Under the pieces are notes generated by a model. That model saw only the letters and a list, made by a program, of their open reading frames with translations, was not told the origin of the DNA and searched no databases. 30,010 nucleotides of DNA, taken from contig DXZT01000010.1 in the NCBI GenBank assembly GCA_019419545.1, positions 1-30,010 on the forward strand. The letters run 5' to 3'. The translations under genes and the position numbers were made by a program. Numbering within the stretch: the first letter of the stretch is position 1; each line of letters begins with the position of its first letter. Source of the DNA: Collinsella sp. GTDB taxonomy: Bacteria > Actinomycetota > Coriobacteriia > Coriobacteriales > Coriobacteriaceae. Positions 17,119 to 25,325 of this stretch are shown in pieces.

Positions 17119-18533
17119 TAGAGCGTATGGAGCAGGGCGATGAGGAAGCGAACACCCTGGAGGTAGGCGCGGCGGGTGATGCGCTCGTTGGTGCCGTGGA
17201 CGCCGCGGTCGCACTCGTCATCGTCGACCACAAACGCCGAAAAACGAATGCATTCGGAGCAAATGTGCTGGTAGTTGGCAGCGTCGGTCGCGCCGATCAC
17301 GGTCGAGGGGACAATCGCCAACGGCTCGGATGATCCGTTTTCCTCCGTCCCCTTTGGATCGCAGAAATAGCGGGCGGCGATGGAGCGAACCGCCTCGAGG
17401 CCGGGACCACCGATGCGCGGGGACGGCGAGGGCTCGGAGCTGCCGGGGCCCAGCTCCACTTCGACACGACCGGCAAGGTCCGCCCCGGCAACCGCCTCAC
17501 GGCAGCGCGCCACAACGTCGGCCACACTCGTGCCCTCGAGCATGCGGAAATTGATACTGGCCCACATATCCTGCGGCATCACGTTAGCACCGGTGCTACC
17601 GCCCTCGATTTGGGTCGGTGCACAGGTGGTGGTCACGAGCGGATAGAGCTTCTTGCTGGCAAGGCACTCGCGCACGATGGCGTCCTTGTTGGAGGCAATC
17701 TCGTCGGCCGTGCAGAGTCCCAGCTCGACGAGCTGTGCGACAAGCAGGTCCGTGACGCGCGTCGGCCATTCGATATCGCAGATTGCGGCGATGGCACGGC
17801 CGAGCACCTCGAGCGACGTGCCGCCGTAGGGGTTGGAAGAATGTCCGCCCTCGCTACGCGTCCTCAACACGATATCGGCGTAGCCCTTCTCCGCGAGATC
17901 GGCATGCATGAGCCAACCCTCGCCCGCGCTGTACTCGGCAGCCGGAACGATGCGGTAGTCGCCCTCGTCGATCAGGTACTCAAGCTCAATGCCGCGCCCC
18001 TTGAGCGCACGGCCAATGGCGCCTGCTCCGTACTGCGTAGTCTCCTCGTCCTGGCCAAAGGCCAGGAGCAGCGTGCGCTCGTGCTGCCAACCGTGCGCCA
18101 GCGCATACTCGACAGCCTCGAGAATGCCTGCGACCTGGTCTTTCATGTCGATCGCGCCGCGACCCCAAATGTAGGTGTCGTCCACGCGCCCGCTAAAGGG
18201 GGCGTGCGTCCAGTCGGTCTCAGTACCCGGCACCACGGGAACCACATCCATGTGGCCCATGAGCATAACGGGCTTAAGGGCCGGATCGCTGCCGGCAAGC
18301 GTCACCAGCAGCGAATGATCGATAAGCTCGACCTCGCCCGCCGCAAACACGCGCGGCCAGGCCTGCTGCATATAGGCGCGCAGGTCATCGAAGGGCTGCC
18401 AGTCCACCGCCTCGGCATCCATGCTCGAGACGGTCGGAAACGACAGCACGCGGCCCAAACGCTCGTACGCGCCGACCTCGTCTATATCGGCAAAATCGTC
18501 CTCATGCGCAAAGAAGCGCCAAACCTCGGCCAT
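17118..18533 (-). CDS. M20 family metallopeptidase (carboxypeptidase-like)
   Basis: This is a 471-residue zinc-dependent M20 peptidase resembling carboxypeptidase S and related dipeptidases. The metal-binding residues are His94 in MGHMDVVPV with Asp96, Asp129 in GRGAIDMKD, and the catalytic pair Glu163-Glu164 in GQDEETTQYG. A dimerisation domain (about 215-350) separates the two halves of the catalytic domain. ATG 18533 is chosen for its GAAAGGATG site; the frame continues upstream to 18884 but there it runs over the ABC ATPase gene. No signal peptide is seen, so it is cytoplasmic. Its position after an amino-acid importer suggests use of imported peptides, though a terminator lies between them. 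Confidence 0.88.
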   Translation of the reverse strand: MAEVWRFFAHEDDFADIDEVGAYERLGRVLSFPTVSSMDAEAVDWQPFDDLRAYMQQAWPRVFAAGEVELIDHSLLVTLAGSDPALKPVMLMGHMDVVPVVPGTETDWTHAPFSGRVDDTYIWGRGAIDMKDQVAGILEAVEYALAHGWQHERTLLLAFGQDEETTQYGAGAIGRALKGRGIELEYLIDEGDYRIVPAAEYSAGEGWLMHADLAEKGYADIVLRTRSEGGHSSNPYGGTSLEVLGRAIAAICDIEWPTRVTDLLVAQLVELGLCTADEIASNKDAIVRECLASKKLYPLVTTTCAPTQIEGGSTGANVMPQDMWASINFRMLEGTSVADVVARCREAVAGADLAGRVEVELGPGSSEPSPSPRIGGPGLEAVRSIAARYFCDPKGTEENGSSEPLAIVPSTVIGATDAANYQHICSECIRFSAFVVDDDECDRGVHGTNERITRRAYLQGVRFLIALLHTL

Positions 18534-18559
18534 GACATCCTTTCGATTGTGACGACAAA

Positions 18560-18580
18560 GGCCGCCCCACGGGAGCGGCC
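18560..18580 (-). terminator. Terminator after the ABC ATPase gene
   Basis: GGCCGC and GCGGCC pair with an internal CC/GG and a short loop, and on the minus strand TTTGT follows. It lies 25 bases past the ABC ATPase stop and just before the peptidase ribosome site. The T-run is short, so partial read-through is likely. Confidence 0.55.
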
Positions 18581-18604
18581 CTGCAACGTAAGCGTTTGCG
18601 CCGG

Positions 18605-19390
18605 TTATTTGTCTTCGAGATAGCGAGAGAGGAACTCGCGAGTGCGCTGGTGTTTGGGGTTGCCGAAGAGCTCGGCCGGCGCGGCGTCCTCGAGCACCAC
18701 GCCCTTGTCCATAAAGACCACGCGGTCGGACACCGTGCGGGCAAAGGCCATCTCGTGCGTGACGACAACCATGGTCATACCGTCGGCCGCGAGCTTGCGC
18801 ATGACCTCGAGCACCTCGCCCACGATCTCGGGGTCGAGTGCCGAAGTCGGCTCGTCGAACAGCATGATCTGCGGACTCATGCACAGGGCGCGGGCGATGG
18901 CCACGCGCTGCTTTTGGCCACCGGACAGGCGACCCACGGCGGCGTGCGCGAACTTTTCGAGCCCCACGCTCGTCAGATGCTCCATTGCGACCTTCTCGGC
19001 CTCGGCCTTGCTCATCTTTTTGAGCGTGACGGGCGCGAGCGTGCAGTTGTCGAGCACATCCATGTTGTTGAACAGGTTAAAGCCCTGGAACACCATGCCG
19101 ATGTCCTCACGGAGTTTATTGATATTGCAGCGCTCGGCCGTAAGGTCCTGGCCGTGGAACCAGATGTGGCCCGCGTCCGGGGTCTCGAGCAGGTTGAGGC
19201 AGCGCAGGAAGGTCGACTTGCCCGAGCCCGAGACGCCGATGATGGTAACGACCTCACCGGGATTGACAGCGAGGTCGATGCCCCTGAGCACCTCGAGCGA
19301 ACCGAAGCTCTTGCGCAGGCCCTCGACGCGGATGAGCGGCTCTTTAGTTTGTGCGGCGGCCACAGCGCCGGTGGTAGTGGTATCTGCCAT
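18605..19390 (-). CDS. Polar amino acid ABC transporter ATP-binding protein
   Basis: This is the 261-residue ATPase of an amino-acid importer (GlnQ/HisP type). Walker A is GVSGSGKST at about 52-60, the Q-loop Gln is at 102 in VFQGFNLF, the signature LSGGQKQRVAIARAL is at 155-169, and Walker B is IMLFDEPTSALD at 175-186. About 18 extra residues precede the domain. ATG 19390 has GAGGAGA at good spacing. It follows the permease gene by 22 bases as the last gene of the three-gene importer operon. Confidence 0.95.
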   Translation of the reverse strand: MADTTTTGAVAAAQTKEPLIRVEGLRKSFGSLEVLRGIDLAVNPGEVVTIIGVSGSGKSTFLRCLNLLETPDAGHIWFHGQDLTAERCNINKLREDIGMVFQGFNLFNNMDVLDNCTLAPVTLKKMSKAEAEKVAMEHLTSVGLEKFAHAAVGRLSGGQKQRVAIARALCMSPQIMLFDEPTSALDPEIVGEVLEVMRKLAADGMTMVVVTHEMAFARTVSDRVVFMDKGVVLEDAAPAELFGNPKHQRTREFLSRYLEDK

Positions 19391-19412
19391 GATGATTCTC
19401 CTCGTCTTGCGC

Positions 19413-20561
19413 CTAGTTGGAGCTGGGCAGCGTTGCCGGGGCCTCGGCGCCGAGCTTTTTGCCAAAGGCCTCGAGCAGGCGGCTCGCCACGAGCGTCAGG
19501 ATCAGGTAAACCACGAGCGCCACGCAGTAGACCTCCATCTGGCGGTAGTACACGCCGGCGACCGTGGTAGTAGCGTACATAAGGTCGAACACGCCGATGA
19601 CCGAGAGCACCGACGAGTCCTTGATGTTGATGATGAGCTCGTTGGTGAGTGCGGGGATCGCGTTTTTAATACCCTGGGGGAACACGACCTTGCGCATGGC
19701 CTGCCACTGCGACAGACCCAGCGAGCGCGCCGCCTCGGCTTGACCGGGGTCGATGGACTCGATGCCGCCACGCAAAACTTCCATCATGTAGGCGGTGGAG
19801 TTGAGCGAGATGGTGACAAGGCCGGCGGTGAAGGTACTCCAGATCTGGTTGGCCTGGGCGGTTTCGAAGCCCATGCCGCGCAAAACGGTGAAGCCCGCGT
19901 AATAGATGAGCAGGCCCTGGACCATCATGGGCGTGCCGCGCACGATGGTGGAGTAGATGGTCGCAAAGCCGCGGCCGATGCTCTTGAAGAAGCGCGTGAG
20001 ATCGTTGTCCACACGGTCGAAGGTCTGAATGCGCAGGAACACAAAGAGCAGCGCCAGGAAAAAGGCGATGACGGTGCCGAAGGTCGCAAGCGCGATGGTG
20101 ATCTCGATACCGCGGATAAAGAAGTCCCCGCTCTTGTAGGTCATGTAGACCAGACTCGACAAAAAGTCGCTGGGGTTGGAGTCCGAGACAATGCTCACCC
20201 GCACCAGGTCGATAAACGACATGACGCAACGGTCCACGAAAAAGATTGCCGCGATGGCGACTACAACATAGCTACCCAGGCGCGCGCCGTGGCGGAAACG
20301 CTCGGATGAGAACGGCGACTTTTCGCGATAGTCACTCCAGTGCATAAGCTTGGTGACAAGCGCCGCTGCCGACACGACAATCCAGGCCCAAAGAATCGCC
20401 CAAAGGCAATCCTGGAAGATACCGGTGGGAGCCAAGAAGCTCAGCGGCGTGGGGTTGCGCTGGCTAAACGCCAGGCCGAGTGCCGCGATAACGCTCGTGC
20501 CCAGGTACACATAACGGTGGTCGGCCTTGGTAAAGGAGGCCAGACGATTGACGGTTTTCAT
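19413..20561 (-). CDS. Polar amino acid ABC transporter permease, long form
   Basis: This is the membrane component of the importer. The C-terminal ~220 residues are a typical HisM/GlnP permease with the ATPase-contact EAA loop in EAARSLGLSQWQAMRKVVFPQ and GIKNAIPALTNELI after it. The first ~140 residues are an added part with about three extra hydrophobic helices, making 382 residues against the usual 220. ATG 20561 has GGAGG upstream. It begins 9 bases after the binding-protein stop. The role of the extra N-terminal part is not clear. Confidence 0.93.
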   Translation of the reverse strand: MKTVNRLASFTKADHRYVYLGTSVIAALGLAFSQRNPTPLSFLAPTGIFQDCLWAILWAWIVVSAAALVTKLMHWSDYREKSPFSSERFRHGARLGSYVVVAIAAIFFVDRCVMSFIDLVRVSIVSDSNPSDFLSSLVYMTYKSGDFFIRGIEITIALATFGTVIAFFLALLFVFLRIQTFDRVDNDLTRFFKSIGRGFATIYSTIVRGTPMMVQGLLIYYAGFTVLRGMGFETAQANQIWSTFTAGLVTISLNSTAYMMEVLRGGIESIDPGQAEAARSLGLSQWQAMRKVVFPQGIKNAIPALTNELIINIKDSSVLSVIGVFDLMYATTTVAGVYYRQMEVYCVALVVYLILTLVASRLLEAFGKKLGAEAPATLPSSN

Positions 20562-20570
20562 GCTGCCTCC

Positions 20571-21497
20571 CTATGCCGGCTGACGGTCGAGGCACGCGTC
20601 CCACATTTGGTCGCGCTCCTCTTGGCTAATGCCCTTGAGTGTCTTGTCGATGAGTTTAAGCAGCTTGTCCGAGCCCTTGCGGCAGCCGACGTTTGCCGCG
20701 ACCTCCTGCTTAAAGCCCTCGCCCTCGGCAAAATGAATGGGGACGATACCGGGATTTTGGGCCATATAGCCCTTCTCGTTCTCGGTATTGTAGGTCACGG
20801 CGTCGCAGGTGCCCTGCAGCAGGTTCGAAAACACCGTGGGAACCGAATCGACCGGGTTCTTGTGGACAACGCCCGGGATTTCGTCGATGACGGTATCGAG
20901 CATGGTGTCCTTTTGGCCGAGGACCGTAGCGCCGCTAAAGTCGCTGAGCTTGGTCGCATTTTGGTAGGGCGAGCCCTCTTTTACGAACAGGCCAAAGTAA
21001 CCGATAAAGTACGGGTCGGAAAAGCCGACGGACTCCTCACGCTCGGGCGTGGCGCTCATGCCGGCGATGATGAGGTCGATCTGGCCGTTGTTGAGCGAGT
21101 CAATAAGGCCCGAAAAGCTCTGCTTGACGGCGACGGGCTCGCCGCCGAGGGCCTTGCAGACGATCTTGGCGATCTGCACGTCGTAGCCATCGGCGTAGGC
21201 TCCCTGCACGTTGTCGATGGGAATGGTGTACTCGCTGGCCTCGGAGACCTGCCAGTTGTACGGGGCGTAGGCCGCCTCCATGCCGATACGGATCTTGTCC
21301 TTGCCGATAACGGAATCGGACAGGTCGTCGCGACCGCCGCCTGTCGTGGGCTGAACTACTTCCAGCGTGGAGGGGCGCTGGCAACCGGCAAGTGCGCCGG
21401 CGACGACAGAAGCGCTCGCAGCGAGAGCGCTACCCAAGAAGATGCGACGACTGCACACCGGCTGTGGATGCGCGTCGCGTTGATGGGGAGAATGCAT
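20571..21497 (-). CDS. Amino acid ABC transporter substrate-binding lipoprotein
   Basis: This is a 308-residue extracytoplasmic solute-binding protein (SBP_bac_3 type). The N-terminus carries Arg17-Arg18 ahead of a hydrophobic run and a lipobox ending LAGC with Cys39, so it should be exported and lipid-anchored; the twin Arg hints at Tat export. KIRIGMEAAYAPYNW, NGQIDLIIAGMSATPEREE and VGFSDPYFIGYFGLFV match the family. The usual ligands are polar amino acids such as Gln, Arg or His; which one is not clear. ATG 21497 is preferred over a start at 21569 because GGAAGG is well spaced. It is the first gene of the importer operon. Confidence 0.93.
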   Translation of the reverse strand: MHSPHQRDAHPQPVCSRRIFLGSALAASASVVAGALAGCQRPSTLEVVQPTTGGGRDDLSDSVIGKDKIRIGMEAAYAPYNWQVSEASEYTIPIDNVQGAYADGYDVQIAKIVCKALGGEPVAVKQSFSGLIDSLNNGQIDLIIAGMSATPEREESVGFSDPYFIGYFGLFVKEGSPYQNATKLSDFSGATVLGQKDTMLDTVIDEIPGVVHKNPVDSVPTVFSNLLQGTCDAVTYNTENEKGYMAQNPGIVPIHFAEGEGFKQEVAANVGCRKGSDKLLKLIDKTLKGISQEERDQMWDACLDRQPA

Positions 21498-21635
21498 AAT
21501 CTGCCTTCCCTGTTGAATCGTATGCTGACGACTTAACAGGATATACGCCAGCGACCAGCAGCGCAGCACAAGCTCGAAAAATTAATAGACACACGGTAGT
21601 CATTGGGAGCGTCGATGTTTTGGCAATGCCAGCGA
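21498..21635. other. Non-coding upstream region of the amino-acid importer
   Basis: No gene is seen between the binding-protein start and repeat copy 3. The importer promoter must lie here; AT-rich sequence at about 21530-21600 is suitable, but no clear -35/-10 pair was recognised. The last ~20 bases (from 21614) are already part of the segment shared with copy 2. Confidence 0.5.
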
Positions 21636-21735
21636 GCGACGTCCAGAGCGAACAAGTTGGCATGAAAAAGGCGAGGCATAGACCTTCTGGTCATGCCGTG
21701 CCTTTTGAATGGCAAATTGTCGCTCTGGGCGGCTC
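21636..21735. repeat. Long-hairpin intergenic repeat, copy 3
   Basis: This copy is nearly identical to copy 2 at an offset of 5955 bases. It has the same outer stem (CCAGAGCGA with TCGCTCTGG), the same bulge positions and the same GACC-TTCT-GGTC tip. By eye five substitutions occur over the 132-base segment 21614-21745: one in the inner stem gives a G-T pair and another gives an A-G mismatch. It is followed by two 48-base tandem units and then the aldose-epimerase stop codon. Confidence 0.8.
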
Positions 21736-21825
21736 GCAGCGTCGACCGGCCCGCCGTTCGTCAGAACGGCGAAACCTAAGGGCGCAGCGTCGACCGGTCC
21801 GTCGTTCGTTAGAACGGCGGAACCT
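21735..21825. repeat. Two tandem 48-base units, each with a hairpin
   Basis: The string CGCAGCGTCGACCGG starts at 21735 and again at 21783. Each unit carries a hairpin: CGCCGTTC-GTCA-GAACGGCG (21752-21771, perfect) and CCGTCGTTC-GTTA-GAACGGCGG (21799-21820, one G-T pair). The second ends 5 bases before the aldose-epimerase stop codon. They occupy the place held by the GTTACGCGG hairpin beside copies 1 and 2. Confidence 0.7.
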
Positions 21826-22719
21826 CTAGAGCAGGGTGACGCTAAAGCTGCGGACGTCCGTCTCGCCCGGCGCCAGCGTGATCGTGTTGACCTTGTGCTC
21901 AAAAACGTCGTCCTCGGTGTCCATGGTGGTATGACCGGTCCAGGGCTCGAGCGCCACAAACGGAGCGTCGTTGGCGGCAGACCACACGCCGATGTACTTA
22001 AAGCCCTCAAAGTCGATCTTGACGCCGTGGCCCGACTTGCGACCGCGCAGCGTGAGCGTGGAGCCCGGGGTATCGGTGAACATGATGGCGTCGTTATCGA
22101 AGCTGCGGTGCGTGATGGGCAGCACGTCCGAGTTGTCGGGGGCCTTGTAGCTGCCCTCGAACGTCATAAGGCCATCGGGCGTGATGATGGGGGCCTCGTT
22201 CGTCCAGGCCTCGGTAAACGCCAGCTCGTAATCCTCGAATGCCTCGTCCTCGGCACCGGGGGCGGGCACGTTAAACGCGGGGTGGCCGCCCACCGAGAAC
22301 GGCAGGTCCACGTCGCCGGTGTTGGTGACGGCAAAGGTCTGTGTGAGCGTGGCGTCGCCGGTCAGGGCATAGGTCATGTTGAGCTTAAAGTGGAAGGGGA
22401 ACGCCTGGAGCGACTCGGGCGTGTCGGTGATCTCGTAGGTGACGGACGAGCCGTCCTCGGAGACCTCGGCCAGCTTGTGCTCCACGATACGCGCGACGCC
22501 GTGGCGCGGCATCTCGCAGGTGCCGGCCGCAGACGTCGCCGTGTTGTTACGCAGCGATCCCACGATGGGGAACAGGATAGGCGCATGCTTGCCCCAAAAG
22601 GCCGGGTCGCCCTGCCACAGATACTCGTTGCCGTTGAGGGCAAGGCTCGTGAGCTGGGCGCCCATGGAATCGATGGCCGCGGTGAGGCCGCCGCGCTTGA
22701 TGGTAGTGACGGTGGACAT
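21826..22719 (-). CDS. Aldose 1-epimerase family protein (LacX-like)
   Basis: This 297-residue protein belongs to the galactose-mutarotase superfamily, which interconverts sugar anomers or hexose-6-phosphate anomers. WQGDPAFWGKHAPILFPIVG (about 37-56), the conserved His in PRHGVAR and VGGHPAFNVP match the LacX-like branch. The exact sugar is unknown. ATG 22719 is preferred because GGAGGAA lies just upstream; the earlier start at 22743 is not supported. It stands alone between the unknown membrane protein gene upstream and repeat copy 3 downstream. Confidence 0.88.
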   Translation of the reverse strand: MSTVTTIKRGGLTAAIDSMGAQLTSLALNGNEYLWQGDPAFWGKHAPILFPIVGSLRNNTATSAAGTCEMPRHGVARIVEHKLAEVSEDGSSVTYEITDTPESLQAFPFHFKLNMTYALTGDATLTQTFAVTNTGDVDLPFSVGGHPAFNVPAPGAEDEAFEDYELAFTEAWTNEAPIITPDGLMTFEGSYKAPDNSDVLPITHRSFDNDAIMFTDTPGSTLTLRGRKSGHGVKIDFEGFKYIGVWSAANDAPFVALEPWTGHTTMDTEDDVFEHKVNTITLAPGETDVRSFSVTLL

Positions 22720-22798
22720 GCTACTTCCTCCAATAGTAAACAACGGTGTCGAGGGCTATTGTCCCACTCTTGGCGGCGGGGTTGAGCGACAGGTGCAG

Positions 22799-23668
22799 TT
22801 ATTGAGCAATAGCGTAAAGGTCAAACCCGCCCCGCGGCGTGCTATCGACCGTATCGGGCGCCTGTGAATTAAAACTCACCGGAACCATGCGCTTTGAGGC
22901 ACGGTAACGCGTGCCGTCGGTGGCGACGGGCGGCTCATCGACCGTGAGCTCGTAGTCGCCGGGCTTGAGCTCGATGCCGTCACCTTCGGAATTGACGTAT
23001 TGGTACTCGTCGATCGCTTGCCCCTTGAGCGTGCGACCCACGATATGGACGAGCATCTGGCTGTCGCCGCGCGCGGTGTCCCACGTCGCGCCGTCCTTGA
23101 CCTCGACCGATACATGCACCGAGCGCGTGCGGCTGAGCGATTGTTCGACGGACATCTCGACCTTGGCGGCGTCTTGGCGCTGCTGCTCGACATGACCCCA
23201 GATGCTGCCGATCGCCGAGCAAGCGATGACGCCGGCCATAAAGGCGATGAGAATGGGGCCGAGCGGAGAGCGACGGCCCGCGTCTTCCTCGCGAGCCAGG
23301 TTGGGGCGATGGGTGGGCGCAGGCGCCTGGGCACCCTGCGCAGGCACGTCGAGAATGCTGAAGGATGCCGTGCTGTCGGGGTCGATAGTGTGACGCGGCT
23401 GCGGGGTCTTTGCCGGCGAGATGGACATGTCGGCTGGCTCACCCAGTGTGGCCGTGGCATCGGCCTTTGCCTCGTCGGCCTCAGCCTGGGCCCAAGCCTG
23501 CTCAAAGGTCAGGGGCTCGGCGGCATCGGAGGCGGCGTCAGGCTCGGCAGCAGCATCGCTGCCGGTCTCGTCCTCGTCGCTCGACACGTCACGCGGCGCG
23601 GGCTCGTCCCACTCCTCGTCCGGAGCCTCGCCCTCGCTATACCACCATTCAAAGTTATCGATATCCAT
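22799..23668 (-). CDS. Unknown single-pass membrane protein with acidic N-terminal region
   Basis: I do not recognise this 289-residue protein. Residues 1-130 are acidic, rich in Ala, Asp, Glu and Pro, and probably disordered in the cytoplasm; an aromatic cluster (FEWWY) opens the protein. One membrane helix lies at about 137-157. The outer part of about 130 residues contains EVKDGATWDTARGDSQMLVH and KPGDYELTVDEPPVA, a beta-rich pattern like small Ig- or carrier-like domains. No catalytic motif is seen. ATG 23668 has AAGGGG upstream. It is divergent from the MFS gene across a palindrome-rich gap. Confidence 0.75.
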   Translation of the reverse strand: MDIDNFEWWYSEGEAPDEEWDEPAPRDVSSDEDETGSDAAAEPDAASDAAEPLTFEQAWAQAEADEAKADATATLGEPADMSISPAKTPQPRHTIDPDSTASFSILDVPAQGAQAPAPTHRPNLAREEDAGRRSPLGPILIAFMAGVIACSAIGSIWGHVEQQRQDAAKVEMSVEQSLSRTRSVHVSVEVKDGATWDTARGDSQMLVHIVGRTLKGQAIDEYQYVNSEGDGIELKPGDYELTVDEPPVATDGTRYRASKRMVPVSFNSQAPDTVDSTPRGGFDLYAIAQ

Positions 23669-23753
23669 ACGGGGCGCCCCTTAAGCCTCGCAAATAAACA
23701 CTTGCCAGCCTTATACCCCCAGATGGCGCGGGAACTCGCCGGCACAGATAGGA

Positions 23754-23818
23754 AAACCATCACAACATTCGACGCTTTTCCTCGTTTTCGAGATTTTCAT
23801 CGAATGTTGTGACGGTTT
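23754..23818. repeat. Long palindrome between divergent genes
   Basis: AAACCATCACAACATTCGA (23754-23772) pairs with TCGAATGTTGTGACGGTTT (23800-23818), 18 of 19 bases, around a 27-base centre that itself contains CTCG-TTTT-CGAG (23781-23792). The centre shares TTTTCC and GTTTTCG with a second palindrome at 25255-25305. No coding sequence is seen here. Confidence 0.7.
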
Positions 23819-23838
23819 GGGCGACTGGCTGGCAGAGC

Positions 23839-23871
23839 AATGTGACAAAGGGACTGCCCATTCGTCACATT
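23839..23871. repeat. Palindrome upstream of the MFS gene with GACAAAGGGA core
   Basis: AATGTGAC (23839-23846) and GTCACATT (23864-23871) form a perfect 8-bp inverted repeat with an inner GGG-ACTG-CCC. The left half reads GACAAAGGGACTG, sharing the GACAAAGGGA core of the palindrome at 17084-17118. It lies about 60 bases before the MFS start and may be a regulatory hairpin or part of a dispersed repeat family. Confidence 0.55.
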
Positions 23872-23928
23872 CTGTTAGAGTTGCAGGGATTGAATCCCGC
23901 TCATTCATGCGACATTGGAGTGACAACC

Positions 23929-25164
23929 TTGACCGCCGCAACCACGCCTAAAAGCAAGTCAACCGCCGCCGCGCTCTCCCCCGCGCGCACCAAGCTCTGC
24001 CTGGCGCTGCTCGTACTGTTGGGATTCTCACTCGGCTGCTCCGAGTTCGTGGTCATCGGCATCGAAAGCGACTTGGCAACGGAACTCGACATATCACTTG
24101 CTACTGCGGGCCAGCTCATCAGCGTGTTCGCGCTCGTCTACGCCATCGCTACGCCGGTGCTTGCGCTCAGCACGGGGCGATTCCGCCGCTACCAGCTGCT
24201 CGTGTGCTACAGCATCGTCTTTGTGCTCGGCAACCTGGTCATGGCACTGGCACCCAACTTCCAGGTTCTCTTTATCTCGCGCATTGTCCTGGGCTCCGTC
24301 TCGGGTGCGCTGCTCGCCGTGGGCGTGACGCACATCCCTGAACTGCTGTCCCCGCAGCAAACTTCGCTTGCCATCTCGGTGGTATATGGTGCGTTTTCCG
24401 TGGCGATGGTCTTTGTGACCTCGATCGGTAAGTTTGTGGCCGACACGCTCGATTGGCACGTGGCCATGTACGGCACGCTTACCTTTGCCGTTTTGATCTG
24501 CGGAGCGCTCGTGGCGTTTATGCCGCGCGCCGGACAGACCGACGAACCCGCTACCTTCCGCGAGCAGGCGGGTCTGCTACGCGAACCGAGCATCATCACC
24601 GGCATGCTCATCTTTTTGTTTGGCGTGGGATCGGTCTATGTGTTCTACGGCTACGTGACGCCTTATCTTGAGCAGGTGCTGGGCATGGGCACTGTTCAGG
24701 CGAGCACCACGCTTATGGCCTACGGCGTGTTCTGCCTGGTCTCGAACATCTTGGGCGGATGGATCGACGCGCGCTTTGGCATGAAGGCGCTGCTTGTGAC
24801 GTTTGTGCTGCAAGCTGCGGCGTTACTCGGGCTGTTTGCCGTGGGCGACACCATGCCGCTCGCGCTGGTCTTTGTCTTTAGCCTAGCGCTGCTCATGTAC
24901 CTGTTCTCGGTGTCATGCATCACGCACTTTATGGACGTGGCGCGCAGCCGCCATCCCAAATCGATGGTACTCGCGAGCTCGGTAGAACCCATGGCGTTTA
25001 ACGTCGGCATTTCGTTTGGCACCGCAGTGGGCGGCGCCGTGGTGAGCAGCGTTGGCATTGCCTACGTTGGCGCGGTTGGTGCCGCGTTCTCGCTTGTGGC
25101 CTGGGCGCTTACGCTGGTGACGATTAAGCTGGCTCGCTGGGAGTGCAAGCGGGCGAGGGCGTAG
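23929..25164 (+). CDS. MFS transporter, DHA1-like
   Basis: This 411-residue protein has 12 predicted membrane helices and belongs to the major facilitator superfamily, in the drug/sugar efflux (AraJ/PbuE-like) branch. LGFSLGCSEFVVIGIESDLA is the family's first helix, FISRIVLGSVSGALLAVG the fourth, and GGWIDARFG the repeated motif-A loop. The substrate cannot be predicted. TTG 23929 has GGAG eight bases upstream and gives a normal-length N-terminus; the frame is open upstream to 23809 but that region is palindromic intergenic DNA. It is convergent with the PTS gene, with a shared terminator at 25326-25362. Confidence 0.88.
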   Translation: MTAATTPKSKSTAAALSPARTKLCLALLVLLGFSLGCSEFVVIGIESDLATELDISLATAGQLISVFALVYAIATPVLALSTGRFRRYQLLVCYSIVFVLGNLVMALAPNFQVLFISRIVLGSVSGALLAVGVTHIPELLSPQQTSLAISVVYGAFSVAMVFVTSIGKFVADTLDWHVAMYGTLTFAVLICGALVAFMPRAGQTDEPATFREQAGLLREPSIITGMLIFLFGVGSVYVFYGYVTPYLEQVLGMGTVQASTTLMAYGVFCLVSNILGGWIDARFGMKALLVTFVLQAAALLGLFAVGDTMPLALVFVFSLALLMYLFSVSCITHFMDVARSRHPKSMVLASSVEPMAFNVGISFGTAVGGAVVSSVGIAYVGAVGAAFSLVAWALTLVTIKLARWECKRARA

Positions 25165-25205
25165 AGCGAGGTTCCCTCTAAAACGTCTATCGTTCCAGTC
25201 GCGAC

Positions 25206-25228
25206 GCTTACCTGACGACAGGCTAAGC
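25206..25228 (+). terminator. Hairpin after the MFS gene
   Basis: GCTTA-CCTG-ACGA-CAGG-C-TAAGC forms a 9-bp stem with one bulge, 42 bases after the MFS stop. A second 5-bp hairpin, CAGCT-CCTTT-AGCTG, follows at 25229-25243. No T-run follows, so termination here is uncertain. Confidence 0.35.
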
Positions 25229-25254
25229 CAGCTCCTTTAGCTGTGGTTCGATCT

Positions 25255-25305
25255 CATGTACTTCGAATGCACGATTTTCCAGTTTTCGTGTATCCGAAGT
25301 ACACG
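25255..25305. repeat. Palindrome downstream of the MFS gene
   Basis: The 20-base arms 25255-25274 and 25286-25305 match at 17 of 20 positions around an 11-base TTTTCCAGTTT spacer. The spacer shares TTTTCC and GTTTTCG with the palindrome at 23754-23818, so the MFS gene lies between two related palindromes. Confidence 0.6.
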
Positions 25306-25325
25306 AAATGTGCGCGGGGCACCTC

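Noticed and set aside
18534..18884. Upstream extension of the M20 peptidase frame
   Set aside because: It runs through the terminator and the ABC ATPase gene in another frame; the ATG at 18533 has a good ribosome site and starts the family similarity.
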